Shown: positions 11,516 to 23,567 of the stretch, in pieces
How positions within the stretch are numbered: the first letter of the stretch is position 1
Layout: each line of letters opens with the position of its first letter
DNA from: Lotus japonicus
Taxonomy: Eukaryota > Streptophyta > Magnoliopsida > Fabales > Fabaceae
Reading direction: 5' to 3'
Length of the DNA stretch: 64,000 nucleotides
NCBI RefSeq assembly: GCF_012489685.1
Contig: NC_080045.1
Location: 5,151,001-5,215,000 of the forward strand
The notes under the pieces: model-generated
The model's input: only the letters and a program-made list of their open reading frames with translations
Told to the model about the DNA's origin: nothing
Databases searched by the model: none
Program-made: the position numbers and the translations under genes

Positions 11516-12324
11516 CTTAGTTCTTATTTGAAAATTCTTCTACAATTGATTCTAAATACGGGAAATAGAAGCTGATCCAATTATATTATTAATATTAATT
11601 AGTTAGTTACTTTGATACCAATGTCTTCTACCTTGTAATTTTCTTCCATTTTTTGGTTTAAATGGTTTTTTTATTTTAAAACTGTTCTTTAATTCTTGTA
11701 CTCAGAGGAGGCTGATCATAGAGTCTTATCTCTCTTATTTTGAGTTTTGTTCACTTCCTCTCCAGACATTGATGTGATTAGTCTGTCTAGTGTTGTAGAA
11801 GCTGATTGTAAAAACATGTTACACATTTCTCAATTTAACATATTGAAAACTTGAAATGCATGATACTTATATACAAATTAAATGGGTTCTTTGTCCTCAA
11901 CTCTGCTCACAAAATGTAATGGATAGACTGTTAAATTAAGAGAAGATGTTGTGTAGCTAGAAATGGAGTGCAGAAACAGGATGAGTGATCAATTGGGGGC
12001 TTTGGCAGAAAACAATTCAAGGATAGTGAGTAAAAGAAGGCTATATATAATAATTCGTATAGATTACTTTCTTTCATTTCATTTGAAACAATGTATACCA
12101 TATTTTTTTTTTGGTTACAGGAGGAAAGTAAAACTCAAAAGAAAAACTAAGCAATTCAACATATGATTTTCCTAAATTAAGGACCTTTTGGAAACTTCAA
12201 AACTAATTTAACGTGTTCAAAATTTAAATTTTAGGAATGATGTCTCACTCTCACCCCGCCTTTACCCTTGTGTTGTCGCCCGCCCACCTTCATCATTCCC
12301 GCTACAATCAAGTCCCTTCCCATT
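11516..12324. other. 3' UTR and spacer after PIP gene
   Basis: AT-rich DNA with no further gene. Several AATAAA-like words downstream of the stop could serve polyadenylation, but no specific site is decided. Confidence 0.4.
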
Positions 12325-12332
12325 GTAGCAAC

Positions 12333-12908
12333 TAGGGGTGTTCGTGGATTAGATTGAATCGGTTTTGAAGGGGAAAATCATCCGATCGATCCAACCTCAT
12401 CAGTTCTATGATTTTATCATCCAATGAATTTGTCTCAAATTCAATTCCGAACCAATCTGATCCAGTTTATAGCAGTTTGGATTGAATTTTTGGTTTTTGT
12501 TTAACTTTTTTCCCTTGTAGATTGTAGTGTATAAATCTTGAAAATAGATAATATATGATAAATACAACGATATATAATGTATAGCATCAATATAACATTT
12601 ATAAATTATAACATAGTCAATAAGGACGTGTCATATAATAAATATAAAAACATTTAAGGATGTACATATGTAAGTATAAACAATATGATATATGTATAAA
12701 TAAAATTGTATCTATTTGAAAAAATGCTCGGTTTGGATTGGATTGGTTCACTTGTGGAAATCAAATCCGAAATTTGATCCGATCCAACAAAACATTTCGG
12801 TTTATTTTGTTTTCGGTTTGTTCGATTTTCAATTTGATTGGATTTTAGTTTTTTTTATTGGATCAGTTTTTCGGTTTGTTTGGATTGGATCGGTTATGAA
12901 CACCCCTA
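12333..12908. mobile_element. hAT-type MITE with TAGGGGTGTTC ends
   Basis: The ends TAGGGGTGTTC and GAACACCCCTA are perfect inverted repeats. The flanks gtagcaac (12325-12332) and gtagcaac (12909-12916) are a perfect 8-bp target duplication, the hAT hallmark. The 576-bp interior is rich in GGATTGGATCGGTTT-type words near both ends and AT-rich in the centre, with no coding capacity. Confidence 0.85.
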
Positions 12909-12916
12909 GTAGCAAC

Positions 12917-14270
12917 TATTGTGCTCTCTCTTCCTCACACCATCTATTGTTGTTGCGTTTGCACGGTCTCCCTTGCGCATGTTGTCGTCGCGTGTGCACA
13001 CTCTCCCATGTACTTGTGTTTATTGTTCACCCTCCCCTGCTTGTTGCCACCGAGTCCACATGCCATCCTTTGTTGCATGCCCTTTAGCACTCTCTTTTTC
13101 TCTTCGGGATCTAATATGAGTTATCTTGATTTTTCATGTTTTGTAACTACGTGGTAGCTTGAACCGACACTAATGTCGTTGATAACCTTTCTCCAAACAT
13201 TAGCGTTAGCTCTCTACCATATCCTTATCCCAACATTAGCATTGGTGAGGCTGGTGATAATGTCACGTTCTTAGCGTTAAATATGTACATTTAGGGTTCG
13301 TCTCTCTCACACTCACACTATCTCGTTCTTTCACTCTCACTGTTACCCTTCACGTTGGCACCCTTCCCAGCCCTTATTGGTGTCACCCACCTTCATTGTT
13401 CTCTCTACGACCAAGCCCCCGCCCACTGTCTTTGTGACCACGCCCTCCCTTCCGGCAAGCCATTCGCAGTAACCTCGTTTGTGCGCTTTCTCATGCGCCC
13501 TTCGTCGGGGCATACGTATGCCCTCTCCTACGCCTATTTTCATCGTATTCGAACAATCCTCCCTTGCACTCGTGTTCATCATGGCGGTAGCCCTCGCTCG
13601 TGACCTACGTCCCTGTATGGTTCAAATTCGAGTTATCTTATCTCAATCCCAAATTTATTGCCGATGTATATTTTTCTAGTGAGACATTCTTTGGGAATTC
13701 ATTAAGTTCAGACAAATTTTATTGATATAAGGTGACAAGTTCTGCCATTAGCTGATGCTAACTTATACCGACAACGGTTTTCGCTTATTTGTGTTGGTCA
13801 GACGATCCTAGTTTATGAACCTCAATGGTAGTTTATCCAACTTTAAGTGCAAAAACATATATTAATAAGTGTCGGCTTGGCTTAGCCGACACTAAAGTTC
13901 ATAAACTAATGCTGACTCTAGCAGAAAACACTATAAAAAGAGGTGCTTGCTACCATACCACAACATTTAATTTGGGTATGATACATGAGATGATGTGTTC
14001 CAATCAAATAAATCCAGTGTGTAATTAATTAAGTACTTCTCTTTTTCTTTTCAAATATTTCATTATTTACTAAGTAGTCCTCATTTAATGTATTAATTGA
14101 GAATACCCCTTGTCTCCAAACCTCTCTTCTCCAAAAAAAAATCTCTTCGTCTTCAGCACATCTTGAATCATTCTCTGTTACACATCTTGAGTCATCTACA
14201 ATTTCGTTTCCCTTATCCCACATCTTGAGTCTTTCTCTGTTACACAACATAACAGATCTGGGGTTTTAAA
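12917..14270. other. C-rich then AT-rich spacer, no gene assigned
   Basis: About 12917-13620 is unusually C/T-rich, with long frames in several phases (cysteine/histidine/proline-rich on the plus strand) that look like composition artefacts. Phrases such as 'cccaccttcatt' and 'acattagcgttag' recur. 14040-14270 contains repeats of 'cacatcttgag(t)' and 'ttctctgttacaca' resembling a UTR ahead of the ERF pseudogene. Confidence 0.35.
13810..13907. repeat. Inverted repeat with perfect 10-bp-stem hairpin
   Basis: AGTGTCGGCT (13868-13877) and AGCCGACACT (13884-13893) are perfect complements around the loop TGGCTT. An outer pair, agtttatgaac (13810-13820) and gttcataaact (13897-13907), is also perfectly complementary. 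The CGACACTA words recall CACTA-type subterminal repeats, but no bounded element could be defined. Confidence 0.6.
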
Positions 14271-14304
14271 AGCAAAATATTTGTTCTTCATGTTCTTCTT
14301 TTCC

Positions 14305-14812
14305 TCCAACTTTGGGGGAAATGGGCGGCGGAGATAAAAGACCCAGCGCGGCGCGTGCGGTTGTGGCTTGACACCTTCAACACCGCTGAGGAAGCTGCCT
14401 TGGTGTACGACCACGTTGCCATCAAGATTCGCGAACCTGAAGCGCTCACCAATTTCTTAAAGCCACCTACAGCGTGGGCGGAGAATGATTACTGATGTGG
14501 GTGCTAGAGACTCTGCTCTGCATTTTCACTCGCTGCGGTGGGCAGAGAAGATTGATGTATTTTATTACTGATGTAAGATTTATTTTTTCTGGTTTGGATC
14601 TTTGCTACTATGCTTTCTCGTCCTCCTCATGTAAAGCTTCATCTCTATTTCTTTTTTGACCTTTGGGTCTGTACTTTTTCATGTGGCAGTTCTTGTGCTA
14701 CTTATACTTACACGTTTGGCTTACCTATAAAAATGTGGCCGGAGAATGAAGAAACACCCGTGAGCAGCTCCGGTTACGGTTCCAGACAAGAAGAATCAGT
14801 AATATGATTTCT
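14305..14812 (+). pseudogene. AP2/ERF (CRF-like) transcription factor relic
   Basis: From 14312 the frame reads [20 protein letters not shown], then [20 protein letters not shown] and [12 protein letters not shown]. This is the C-terminal two thirds of an AP2/ERF DNA-binding domain: WAAEI strand, RVRLWLGTF turn and amphipathic helix. The N-terminal YRGVRxRP strand is missing, and the conserved G of LGTF is D. After about 14465 the reading degenerates. At 14741-14805 a piece reading ENEETPVSSSGYGSRQEES resembles the tail of cytokinin-response-factor-type ERFs. A truncated domain and displaced tail indicate a pseudogene. The CRF subgroup assignment rests on the helix and tail and is tentative. 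Confidence 0.65.
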
Positions 14813-15415
14813 CTTTTTCTCTTTTCTAGATCTGTGTTGTGGCTGGGTTTTGGTGTTCATGTTTTCTGTCTTTCTTTTTTCCAGATCTGGATTATGGAAG
14901 GTTAAATGGGGTTTTGACTTTGGTAATGAAGATGTTGGTAAAGAAGATGATGATGAAGGATGAATTTCTGGGTTAATTAAGATGAAACTTAATCTCTTTT
15001 CATGAATGTGAAAACCCTAAAACTCACAAAAAATAAGTTTCATGAAATTGGGTTACCACTTAACGAAATTACAAAACCGTTAGGACTTAGGACCATAACA
15101 TAATTAATACAAATCTTTTTTTTTTGTTTTTCGTTATTTTTTAAAAAGAAAAATAAAGAAGTCAAACTTTACAGTCAAAGTAACTCCTATTGATCCACAT
15201 CACTCATGTATAATACAATTGTGGTATGGTAGCATTCACCATAAAAAGAACATTAGTTTCGAGTGTGTTGCCTATCATTGACTTATGTGACGCTAAGTAG
15301 CGTTGACCAGAATGTTCGACATTAAAGAAATAAATTTAAACAAGTTATCATGAGTAGTATTTATTCAACCAATAATTAATACAATCATAATTTTTTATTA
15401 ATATTATATATTTTA
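14813..15415. other. Spacer, nothing recognised
   Basis: AT-rich DNA after the ERF relic with no gene-like frame. The phrase 'gacgctaagtagcgttgac' near 15290 contains a short palindrome. Confidence 0.35.
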
Positions 15416-15666
15416 AAAATAAGTTATTATTAGTGATTGATATTACGTCAAAAGAATAATTGATGTTTTTTTTTGAAACTGGAATAATCGATGTTATTAT
15501 AGAGTAACTTTAATATTTAATTTATTATATATATATATATTATTTTTAATAAAATAAAATTTGATTGAATAAATATACATGATATAAACTTATTACTTTT
15601 TCTATCACTAATGCTTATCGAAGGCTATTAATGTAATTTTTGAACATTTTTTTGTAAGTTATTATT
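15416..15666. repeat. AT-rich minisatellite, left part
   Basis: This stretch shares landmarks with 30985-31440, notably 'aagttattattagtgattgatatta' and 'aatgcttatcgaaggctattaat', in the same order. It is the left piece of one repeat array that was cut by the TIR element inserted at 15667. Confidence 0.65.
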
Positions 15667-15929
15667 GAGGAAGACTCCGTTTACACCGGTTTTATTGTTA
15701 CACTCTTACACTCATTATTATCCTTTGATTTCTTTTAGATCTAATGATTCAAATTTATCAACACTAGTGAGTCACGTGCCACTTACTATTGCCTCTTCTC
15801 ACCTTCTTTCTCATCCCCAAATCCAGAAAAACACCGAGACAAATTCATCTGTCACTCCAAACTCAACACAATTGCTTATAAAAAACTCCAAACTCAATCA
15901 ACAATTAATTCCAAATAAAAAATGTGTCG

Positions 15930-16330
15930 TTGTACTTCTATGAAAACATCTGCCCAGAAAAATACTCGTCCATGGTGGAGGTCAAACGTGTCACAGCAGG
16001 CACCGCCTCCTCGACGATCACCAGACCCAACCGCCACTCAAGCTCATCTTCTACACCCGCACCGTCCATGAAAGGAGACCCTCGCTTAGCTCTGAGTACT
16101 CGTGATTACTGGCACGGTTCCTTAGCCCCGCCGCCACCATTCACGCCCTTGGCCTCTTCTCTTGCAATAACTATTCTCGTCCATTCTCAACCCGCATCTC
16201 GCCGCCTAGATCGCGATTCCATAGGCTCCGGGTGCCAGAACCTGAGCGTCACCTGGATCAGGGCGCTTGCAGCGAGAACCCTGTTTTGTATTTTGATCAG
16301 TTTTGTTCTCCTTGCCCAAATCTGAAATGT
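15930..16330 (+). pseudogene. Gene-like fragment inside the TIR element
   Basis: A GC-rich island with an open frame in an otherwise AT-rich region. The beginning, LYFYENICPEKYSSMVEVKR, vaguely resembles the mature N-terminus of class III peroxidases (short hydrophobic strand, then CP and a helix). The serine- and proline-rich remainder resembles nothing I recognise. Base composition unlike the flanks, and position between TIRs, suggest captured host sequence. No catalytic peroxidase histidines are seen, so any function is lost. Confidence 0.3.
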
Positions 16331-16410
16331 CTGGCATGAAATTCTCATACCGGTGGCAATTAAATAATTTTGATCAAATTTTGTTCAATTTTGAATGTTA
16401 GGTGACTTAG

Positions 16411-17204
16411 TGTTGAGCTGAAATTATCAACGCTACGATTCTCGACACCGATGTTGGGAGGACGGTTTCTCGACAGAAGGGACCATGGTGAGGCTTGAGA
16501 CTCGTCAGGTAACGTTCACCAAAGTCAAGGGAGTAAGGGAAAATTCGACAAATTCAACGAAGGAAGCAGTTACCGAGTGATGGGCTATTATCAGCACGTG
16601 CGTGCACCCACGATGCCACGAATGGCAACGGTTACCCATGACTCAAGACCACCCACGTTGCAATTAAAATCACGTGCTCAGAACCTCCGGTTGAACGTGG
16701 GGCAAGGCGCCAAAATTCAAACCCACGAAGCCCGCGTACACTGAAGAACAACCGCCAAGAACGTGGAGGAAGAGAGAACGCTATAAATAGAAGAAACAAC
16801 ATCAGAAAAGGGGTTCTCAACTCAACTCTAAAAACTTCACTAAAAAGCTCTAATGTCCGCATCAATGAGACTCAAGGAGCAAGACGTGATGATGGAGGAG
16901 TATGTTGCAGAACCAGCTGCTTAGTTTTCTTGCATTTAAGCTTGTTAATTACCAGTCCTGTTGTTTAGTTTCCTGTCGAAATCTACGTTTCTTGCGGTTC
17001 TCGTTTCACTTTGTTACATTATGATCTTCATGTAATTGATCCGTGTTTAATGAAATCCAGTTTCTTTTGAATTGTTCATTGTTGTCGAAGAATATCAACT
17101 CACACACAACACTTTGGCAAAGCCTTTTCTCAAAAGGACCCTGAATCTAAACTTCCTTTAGTCGAACTAAGAGGATATTTGTTTACCAAAAACCACCGTA
17201 AACA
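16411..17204 (+). repeat. Gypsy 5' LTR
   Basis: 794 bp, TGTTGAGCTG...CGTAAACA. A sense TATA box CTATAAATAG lies at 16781-16790. The primer-binding region begins directly after the LTR with 'aattggcacgcccagtggga'. The matching tRNA was not identified. Confidence 0.92.
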
Positions 17205-17327
17205 AATTGGCACGCCCAGTGGGACCGTTTTTGTGAAAACTAAGTTTTACAGAAGCGTTTTGTGTGTTTGGTCTATTGCATGCTATCTGGTAATTGTTAC
17301 TTGCTTTGCTTGTGATTTACGTTTTAT

Positions 17328-20300
17328 ATGCACCTGAGAAGTGGTAAGACTGTAAGTATGGCAAGCAACCGAGGAAGAACCTCCCCCCAAGGGTCTAACG
17401 TGGGCAATCAGAGCAGCCCCGGGGGAAGTAGCGGTAACAATAATGAAGAAGTATCTACTGGGATGGGGCCTGGCACCACTATGCCAACCCAGAATGTTGT
17501 GATTTCTGCAGTTGCAGAAATGCCCGTGTCTACATCAGTGCAGGCACAAATTGTCCCAACGGTAATAAGGGGAGTGGCAAACATGCCACCAACCTCATTT
17601 ATGCAGAATGTTTCTTTGCCCGTAAGAGACATGCCTTTTGGTATGCCCGCATCTATGATGCAGGGCGTACAAGGCACTTATTCGACATTCTCCGAGAGTG
17701 TTCCCCCATTTAGTATACCCCCTTTTGGTGCAAATGGGACAATGTTAAATTTAGGGAGTCGAGTTAGTCCTCTTGGCCCTACCCCTGGGCCCAGTTCGCA
17801 AATTTATTTGTCCACAGGTATGAACTCTGGTTCACTTCAAGCCATTAGGCAGCAAGTGGATGATAGCAACCATGAAATGGTTAACATGCTATCTCGACAG
17901 ATAGGTGAGATCATTAACTCCGTGCTCCAAAATAATAATGTCAATAATCAGCATTTAGCACATCAGATGGATCGTTTGGCTACAGCCCTGGGGCACCAGT
18001 CGAGATCCAGCCGGCACCAGGGATTCATCAAATCCCATTGCCTAATCATGTCCCAGCTCCTGTGCGCTATCAAGCGCCACAGCACCAAGACTTGGGGGCA
18101 AACCCTTTGCTTGGGGGAAACGAGGGAGTGTGACCACCATTGCAAAATGTGTATATGGTGAACAGGGACGAGCACGCTGATGGTGTGCTAGAGAGAATGC
18201 GACAACAGAACGCTGGGGGGCAGCAAAATGTTGCTGCAGTGGTGGAACAATTGTTGAACCAACATGGCTTCAACGTAGGCTTCGCAAATAGACCCCATTT
18301 CGTATCGGCCTTTACAGAAGAAGTTCTCGAATCCAAACTTCCTCGAGGCTGGAAGGTCCCTAAGTTCACCAAGTTCTCTGGGGACTCATGAGAGTCTACT
18401 GTAGAGCACATAGCCAGGTACCAGATTGAAGCAGGGGACTTAGCCATCAATGAAAATTTGAAAATGAAGTACTTTCCAAGTTCTTTAACTAAGAATGCGT
18501 TTACCTGGTTTACCACCCTCGCCCCAAGGTCAGTCCATACATGGACTCAATTGGAAAGAATTTTCCATGAACAATTCTTTAGGGGAGAGTGCAAGGTGAG
18601 TTTGAAGGATTTGGCTAGTGTCAAAAGGAAGACAACAAAGTCCATTGATGATTATCTAAACAGGTTTAGGATGCTTAAATCTCGATGTTTCACTCATGTC
18701 CCTGAACATGAGCTAGTTGTCTTAGCCGCTGGGGGTCTAGAGTATTCGGTTAGAAAGAAAATCGATACTCAATATATTCGAGATATGTCCCTACTCGCAG
18801 ACAGAGTGAGGCACATCGAATTACTAAAGGCTGAAAAGTCTGAAGAAAAGGCCAAGACCACTAAGTGGCCAAAAAAGGAAAAAGTAGCGTACATAGACAC
18901 TGATCCAATGTGTCAAAATCCGTGTGTTTATCGAGAAGTCCCTGCAGACGTCGACATAAATGATGTCAATCTGGCTGAGCTCCAGCCAGGCGATCCTTAC
19001 GTTTGTAAAGCATTGAAACCATATGAAAACAAACTTGGGGAAGAAAACCCCAAGAACACCATTCCTGCTGTGAAAACTTATACTTTTGATGTGACCAAAT
19101 GCGATGCAATTTATGATATACTTGTGTCTGATGGTTTGCTTGTGGTCCCTAAAGATCAAAAGCTTCCTTCTCCTGAACAAAGGAAAAGGAAGAAGTATTG
19201 TAAATATCACAACTTTTTCGGTCATTGGACCTCACAGTGTGTTCGTTTCAGGGATCTTGTGCAGGGGGCATTGGATTCAGGGAGACTCAAGTATGATGAG
19301 AAAGCCAAAGGCCAAATGAAGATTGACTCTGATCCGTTGCAGATAGCTGAGACCAACTATGTGGAACCTTTCTATATTGGCATGGTCGACATTTCTGAAA
19401 AGCTAGATCTGGGCCTGACACTCGGGGAGGCCAAGGAGGAAAACACTGCTGTCGAAGAACCAGAGATCGAGAAAGAGATGAGCCTGGATGAAGTTTACCC
19501 CAAGGCCGGAGAAACCCTTGTCGAATTTCTATCACGGAGCAAAGACGGCGAGAAAGAAGTCATGATGTGCCCTCGATGCAGCGCAGTCTTCGACAAGTCT
19601 GCAGCCAAAGCTTACCAAGATCCTGAAATGAAAAAACACTATCAAAAGAAGGCGCCTGTGTCTAGAAGGTTGAAATATCCCCACGAGGAGTGGGTTGAGA
19701 GGGGCCAGGAACTCGACGGCCACAAAGGCCAGAAGTTAAGAGGCAAGGACAAAACTTACGTCCCTGATGCTGGATTACCAAAAAACCAATGGTTCAGGCC
19801 AGCACCTCCAAGGCCAAAACAACACCAAAAGTGGCAGAAAATCGACTTGGGCCAGGGATCCTCTTACATCAACAATTCCCATGTGTCGCGAAGCTACTCC
19901 TACGGCTCCGGGAACTACTATGCTCCTGAGCAAATGACCAGAACTCAGTTCAGACGTTTCCTTAGGAAAAGGAAAGCTGAAAGGGAAAGAGGTGGCAAAT
20001 TTCGTTCACTATGGGACATAAAGCCAGAAGACAATCCTAGCAACGAACCTAGCGTGGCGTCGATTATCAATCAACTGGACCACGCCATCAAACAGGGAAC
20101 AACTGTGCCACCAAACCCGGCCAAGGAAAAGGGAAAAGATGCTGTTGAAGATGAGGATGAAGACATGCTCGAAGATTTTGACGACAGCGATGGAGAAGAC
20201 CTCAATATCATTTGCATAGTGTCGATCTTACTTGCGGAATTCGATAGAATCTCAGAGGTTACTGAAAGCGAGGAAGACTACTATGTCGAGGAAGAGCCAG

Positions 20301-21028
20301 ACGATAACCCTTTGTGTTATTATGTGATGCAAAAAGGGTCTGTCGAGGATGAGAGAGCTATTTTCCAGAGGCCAGCCGAACAGATGAAGAGCCACTTGAA
20401 GCCACTATTTGTTTGGGCTAAAGTTGAGGAAAAAGGAGTTAACAAGGTCCTTGTCGACGGGGGAGCTGCGATCAATCTGATGCCTAGGTTTATGCTCAAA
20501 AAGTTGGGTAAAACTGAAGCAGACCTAATCTCACATGATATGGTACTTTTTGATTATGAAGGAAAGACAGGTTCTTCCTTGGGGGCAATCATGTTGAATA
20601 TAACCGTAGGAACGGTGGCCCGCTCCACATTGTTCATTGTGGTTCCTTCAAAGGCCAATTACAATTTGCTGCTGGGGAGAGAATGGATTCATGGCGTGGG
20701 GGCAGTGCCCTCAACTTTGCACCAACGTATATCCATTTGGAAATCTGATGGGGTCGTCGAAAACGTACAAGCAGATCAAAGCTACTATTTAGCAGAGACA
20801 GGCTATGTTGGCAAAAAGAATTTTGAGAAAAGCTTAGCCACAATTGCTCCTTTGGACACAGTGGCCAATCAATATTTAAATCCATACTCAGAGTACTCAG
20901 TGACATTGGATCCCATCCGGGGGCTAAACCTCAATGAAGCTTGCAAACCTGATGCCATGAGTGGATGGCACAGTGATGAGGAAAAAGATGCCACTACTGA
21001 GTGGCAAAACAATGGTAAAGATGATTAA
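17328..21028 (+). pseudogene. Gypsy gag and protease, broken
   Basis: The first part (from 17328) is a low-complexity N-terminus rich in Gly, Ser, Pro and Met. It leaves frame near 17990, and TGA stops interrupt the continuing frame at 18131-18133 and 18389-18391. From 18392 the frame is open to 21028. The retrotransposon gag fold begins near 18458 (KMKYFPSSLTKNAFTWFTTL, then LERIFHEQFF and DDYLNRFRMLKSRC), giving the capsid-like core. A zinc-knuckle-like CKYHNFFGHWTSQCVRF follows near 19198. A second cysteine motif and acidic stretches come next, and then a retropepsin-type aspartic protease at about 20440-20780 (VLVDGGAAINLMP, the flap, and LLLGREWIHG). The active site reads DGG where DSG or DTG is usual. 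Gag packages the RNA and the protease matures the polyprotein. This copy cannot make full-length Gag. Confidence 0.85.
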
Positions 21029-23567
21029 TTCGAGCATAGCTCGAATTTCGGCTTACGCAGCCGAAAATAGAGTAAGAACGGCCTTAGAGGCCGCGAGAAT
21101 GGCCAAAGAAATGGCTATTGATGAAGTTATTGATGTTTCAATTCTGCCCGTCGAAACGACACCTCAGAATGAGGCAACAACAAATAAGGATAACACGTGC
21201 TTGGAAGAAGACGAGCAGAGTGTCGAAGAATTCGAAGATCTCCGAAATTTGAGGTTAGAATGCATCTATGATGATAGCCCATTGGGTTTCGAGAAGCCAG
21301 TGGTCGACGTTTCCAAGAAAATGGAAGCACAGAATCCTTTGGAAGAAGTGGACTTGGGTGATGGCTCAGAGAAGAAACCAACATACATCAGCGCTCTTAT
21401 TGATCCGGAGCTAAAGGATAGGGTGGTGAAATTGCTCAAGGAATTCAAAGACTGTTTCGCTTGGGATTACGATGAGATGCCAGGACTTAGTCGAGAACTG
21501 GTGGAATTACAGTTACCCATCAAGGAAGACAAGAAACCAGTCAAGCAATTACCTAGGAGGTTCCATCCAGATGTGTTGTTAAAAATCAAGGAAGAAATCG
21601 AAAGGCTCCTTAGGTGCAAATTTATCAGAACAGCTCGATATGTGGATTGGTTAGCCAACGTGGTCCCAGTGATCAAGAAGAATGGGAAGATGAGAGTTTG
21701 CATTGACTTTCGAGATCTTAACGCTGCCACTCCAAAAGACGAGTATCACATGCCCATTGCCGAGATGATGGTAGATTCAGCTGCTGGTCACGAATACTTA
21801 AGCTTGTTGGATGGTTATTCAGGCTACAACCAAATCTTCATAGTGGAAGAAGACGTGTTGAAGACAGCCTATCGATGTCCTGGTGCCTTAGGGACATATG
21901 AGTGGGTGGTCATGCCATTTGGGTTGAAAAACGCTGGCGCGACCTACCAAAGGGTAATGAATACCATTTTTCATGATTTTATTGAGACTTTTATGCAGGT
22001 GTACATCGATGATATTGTTGTGAAATCCCCATCAAGGGATGACCATTTATTGCATCTGAGGAAATCCTTTGAGAGGATGAGAAAATATGGCTTGAAAATG
22101 AATCCCCTTAAATGTGCCTTCGGTGTTATTGCAGGTGATTTTTTGGCCTTTGTGGTGCATAAAAAGGGCATCGAGATCAACAAAAATAAAGCTAAAGCCA
22201 TTCTCGATACGAGTCCACCAACCAGCAAGAAGCAACTACAATCGTTACTGGGAAAGATTAACTTCCTGAGGAGATTCATCGCCAACCTCAGTGAGAAGAC
22301 CAAGTCAATTTCCTCGCTTCTTCGACTAAAGAAGGAAGATGTATTCCGCTGGGAAGCAGAGCACCAGAAGGCATTTGATGAGCTCAAAGAGTACCTGTCC
22401 AACCCACCTGTGATGGCACCGCCCATAGGAGGGAGGCCAATGAAGCTGTATATCTCTGCTACAGATGAAACCATTGGAAGCATGTTGGCTCAAGAAGATG
22501 AAGGTGGCAACGAAAGAGCCATATTTTACTTAAGTAGGGTGTTGAACGATGCAGAAACTCGATACACCATGATCGAGAAACTGTGCTTATGCTTGTACTT
22601 CTCTTGTGTAAAGCTGAAATATTATATAAAGCCAATCGATGTAATGGTTTTTTCTCATTATGATATAATAAAGCACATGTTATCCAAACCTATCTTGCAC
22701 AGTCGAATTGGTAAATGGGCTTTGGCCCTAACCGAATATTCACTAACTTATGCCCCATTAAAAACAATTAAGGGGCAAGCAGTTGCCGATTTCTTGGCGG
22801 ATCACACTTTGCCTAAAGAAATCGTAACTTATGTGGGCATCCAACCTTGGAAGCTATTTTTCGACGGTTCCAGCCATAAAAATGGAACCGGAATCGGAAT
22901 GTTCATAGTGTCCCCAGGGGGCATCCCCACTAAATTCAAATTTATGATTAAGAGTAATTGCTCGAATAACGAGGCTGAGTATAAGGCGTTGATATCAGGT
23001 CTCGAGATCTTGATAGCCCTTGGGGCAAAGAATGTTGCCATAAAAGGAGATTCTGAGTTGGTGATAAAGCAACTTACCAAGGAATACAAATGCGTTAGTG
23101 AGAATTTAGCTAGATATTATGTGAAAGCGAATAATTTGTTGGCTAGATTCGACGAGGCCGGAATAGGCCACGTTCCCAAAATAGACAATCAAGAGGCCAA
23201 TGAATTGGCACAGATCGCGTCAGGGTACATGGTTGATAAATTTAGGCTGAAAGAACTCATTGAAGTCAAAGAAAATTTAAACCCCTCTGATCTCGACATC
23301 TTGGTCATTAACAATATGGCACCTAATGATTGGAGAAAGCCAATTGTCGATTATTTGCAAAATCCTATGGGCACCACTGATAGAAAAACAAAGTACAGGG
23401 CGATGAACTATGTCGTCATGGGAAACGAGCTATTCAAGAAGAATGTCGACGGAACACTACTGAAGTGTTTAAGCGAAGATGAAGCGTTCATAGCAATCTC
23501 GGCTATTCACGATGGGTTATGTGGTTCCCATCAGGCAGGAATCAAGATGAAGTTGATCCTATTTTGA
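21004..23567 (+). pseudogene. Gypsy reverse transcriptase and two RNase H domains
   Basis: This frame lies one phase away from the gag-protease frame, which stops at 21028. Whether that shift is normal for the family or a lesion cannot be told from one copy. After a linker the RT domain runs from about 21430 to 22030 (LRCKFIRTARYVDWLANVVP, MRVCIDFRDLN, and the catalytic VYIDDIVVKS at about 22000). It is followed by the connection and a gypsy RNase H (about 22420-22790). From 22849 a second RNase H of archaeal type is clear: LFFDGSSHKNGTGIG, NNEAEYKALISGLE, KGDSELVIKQL, VPKIDNQEANELAQIASG. The frame ends with TGA at 23565-23567, between RNase H and integrase, in phase with the integrase, consistent with a single base change. 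Confidence 0.88.

Noticed and set aside
12716..13157. Several Cys/His/Leu-rich plus-strand frames
   Set aside because: They cross the boundary of the MITE at 12333-12908 and the C/T-rich spacer. Three phases are open at once, which indicates composition rather than coding.
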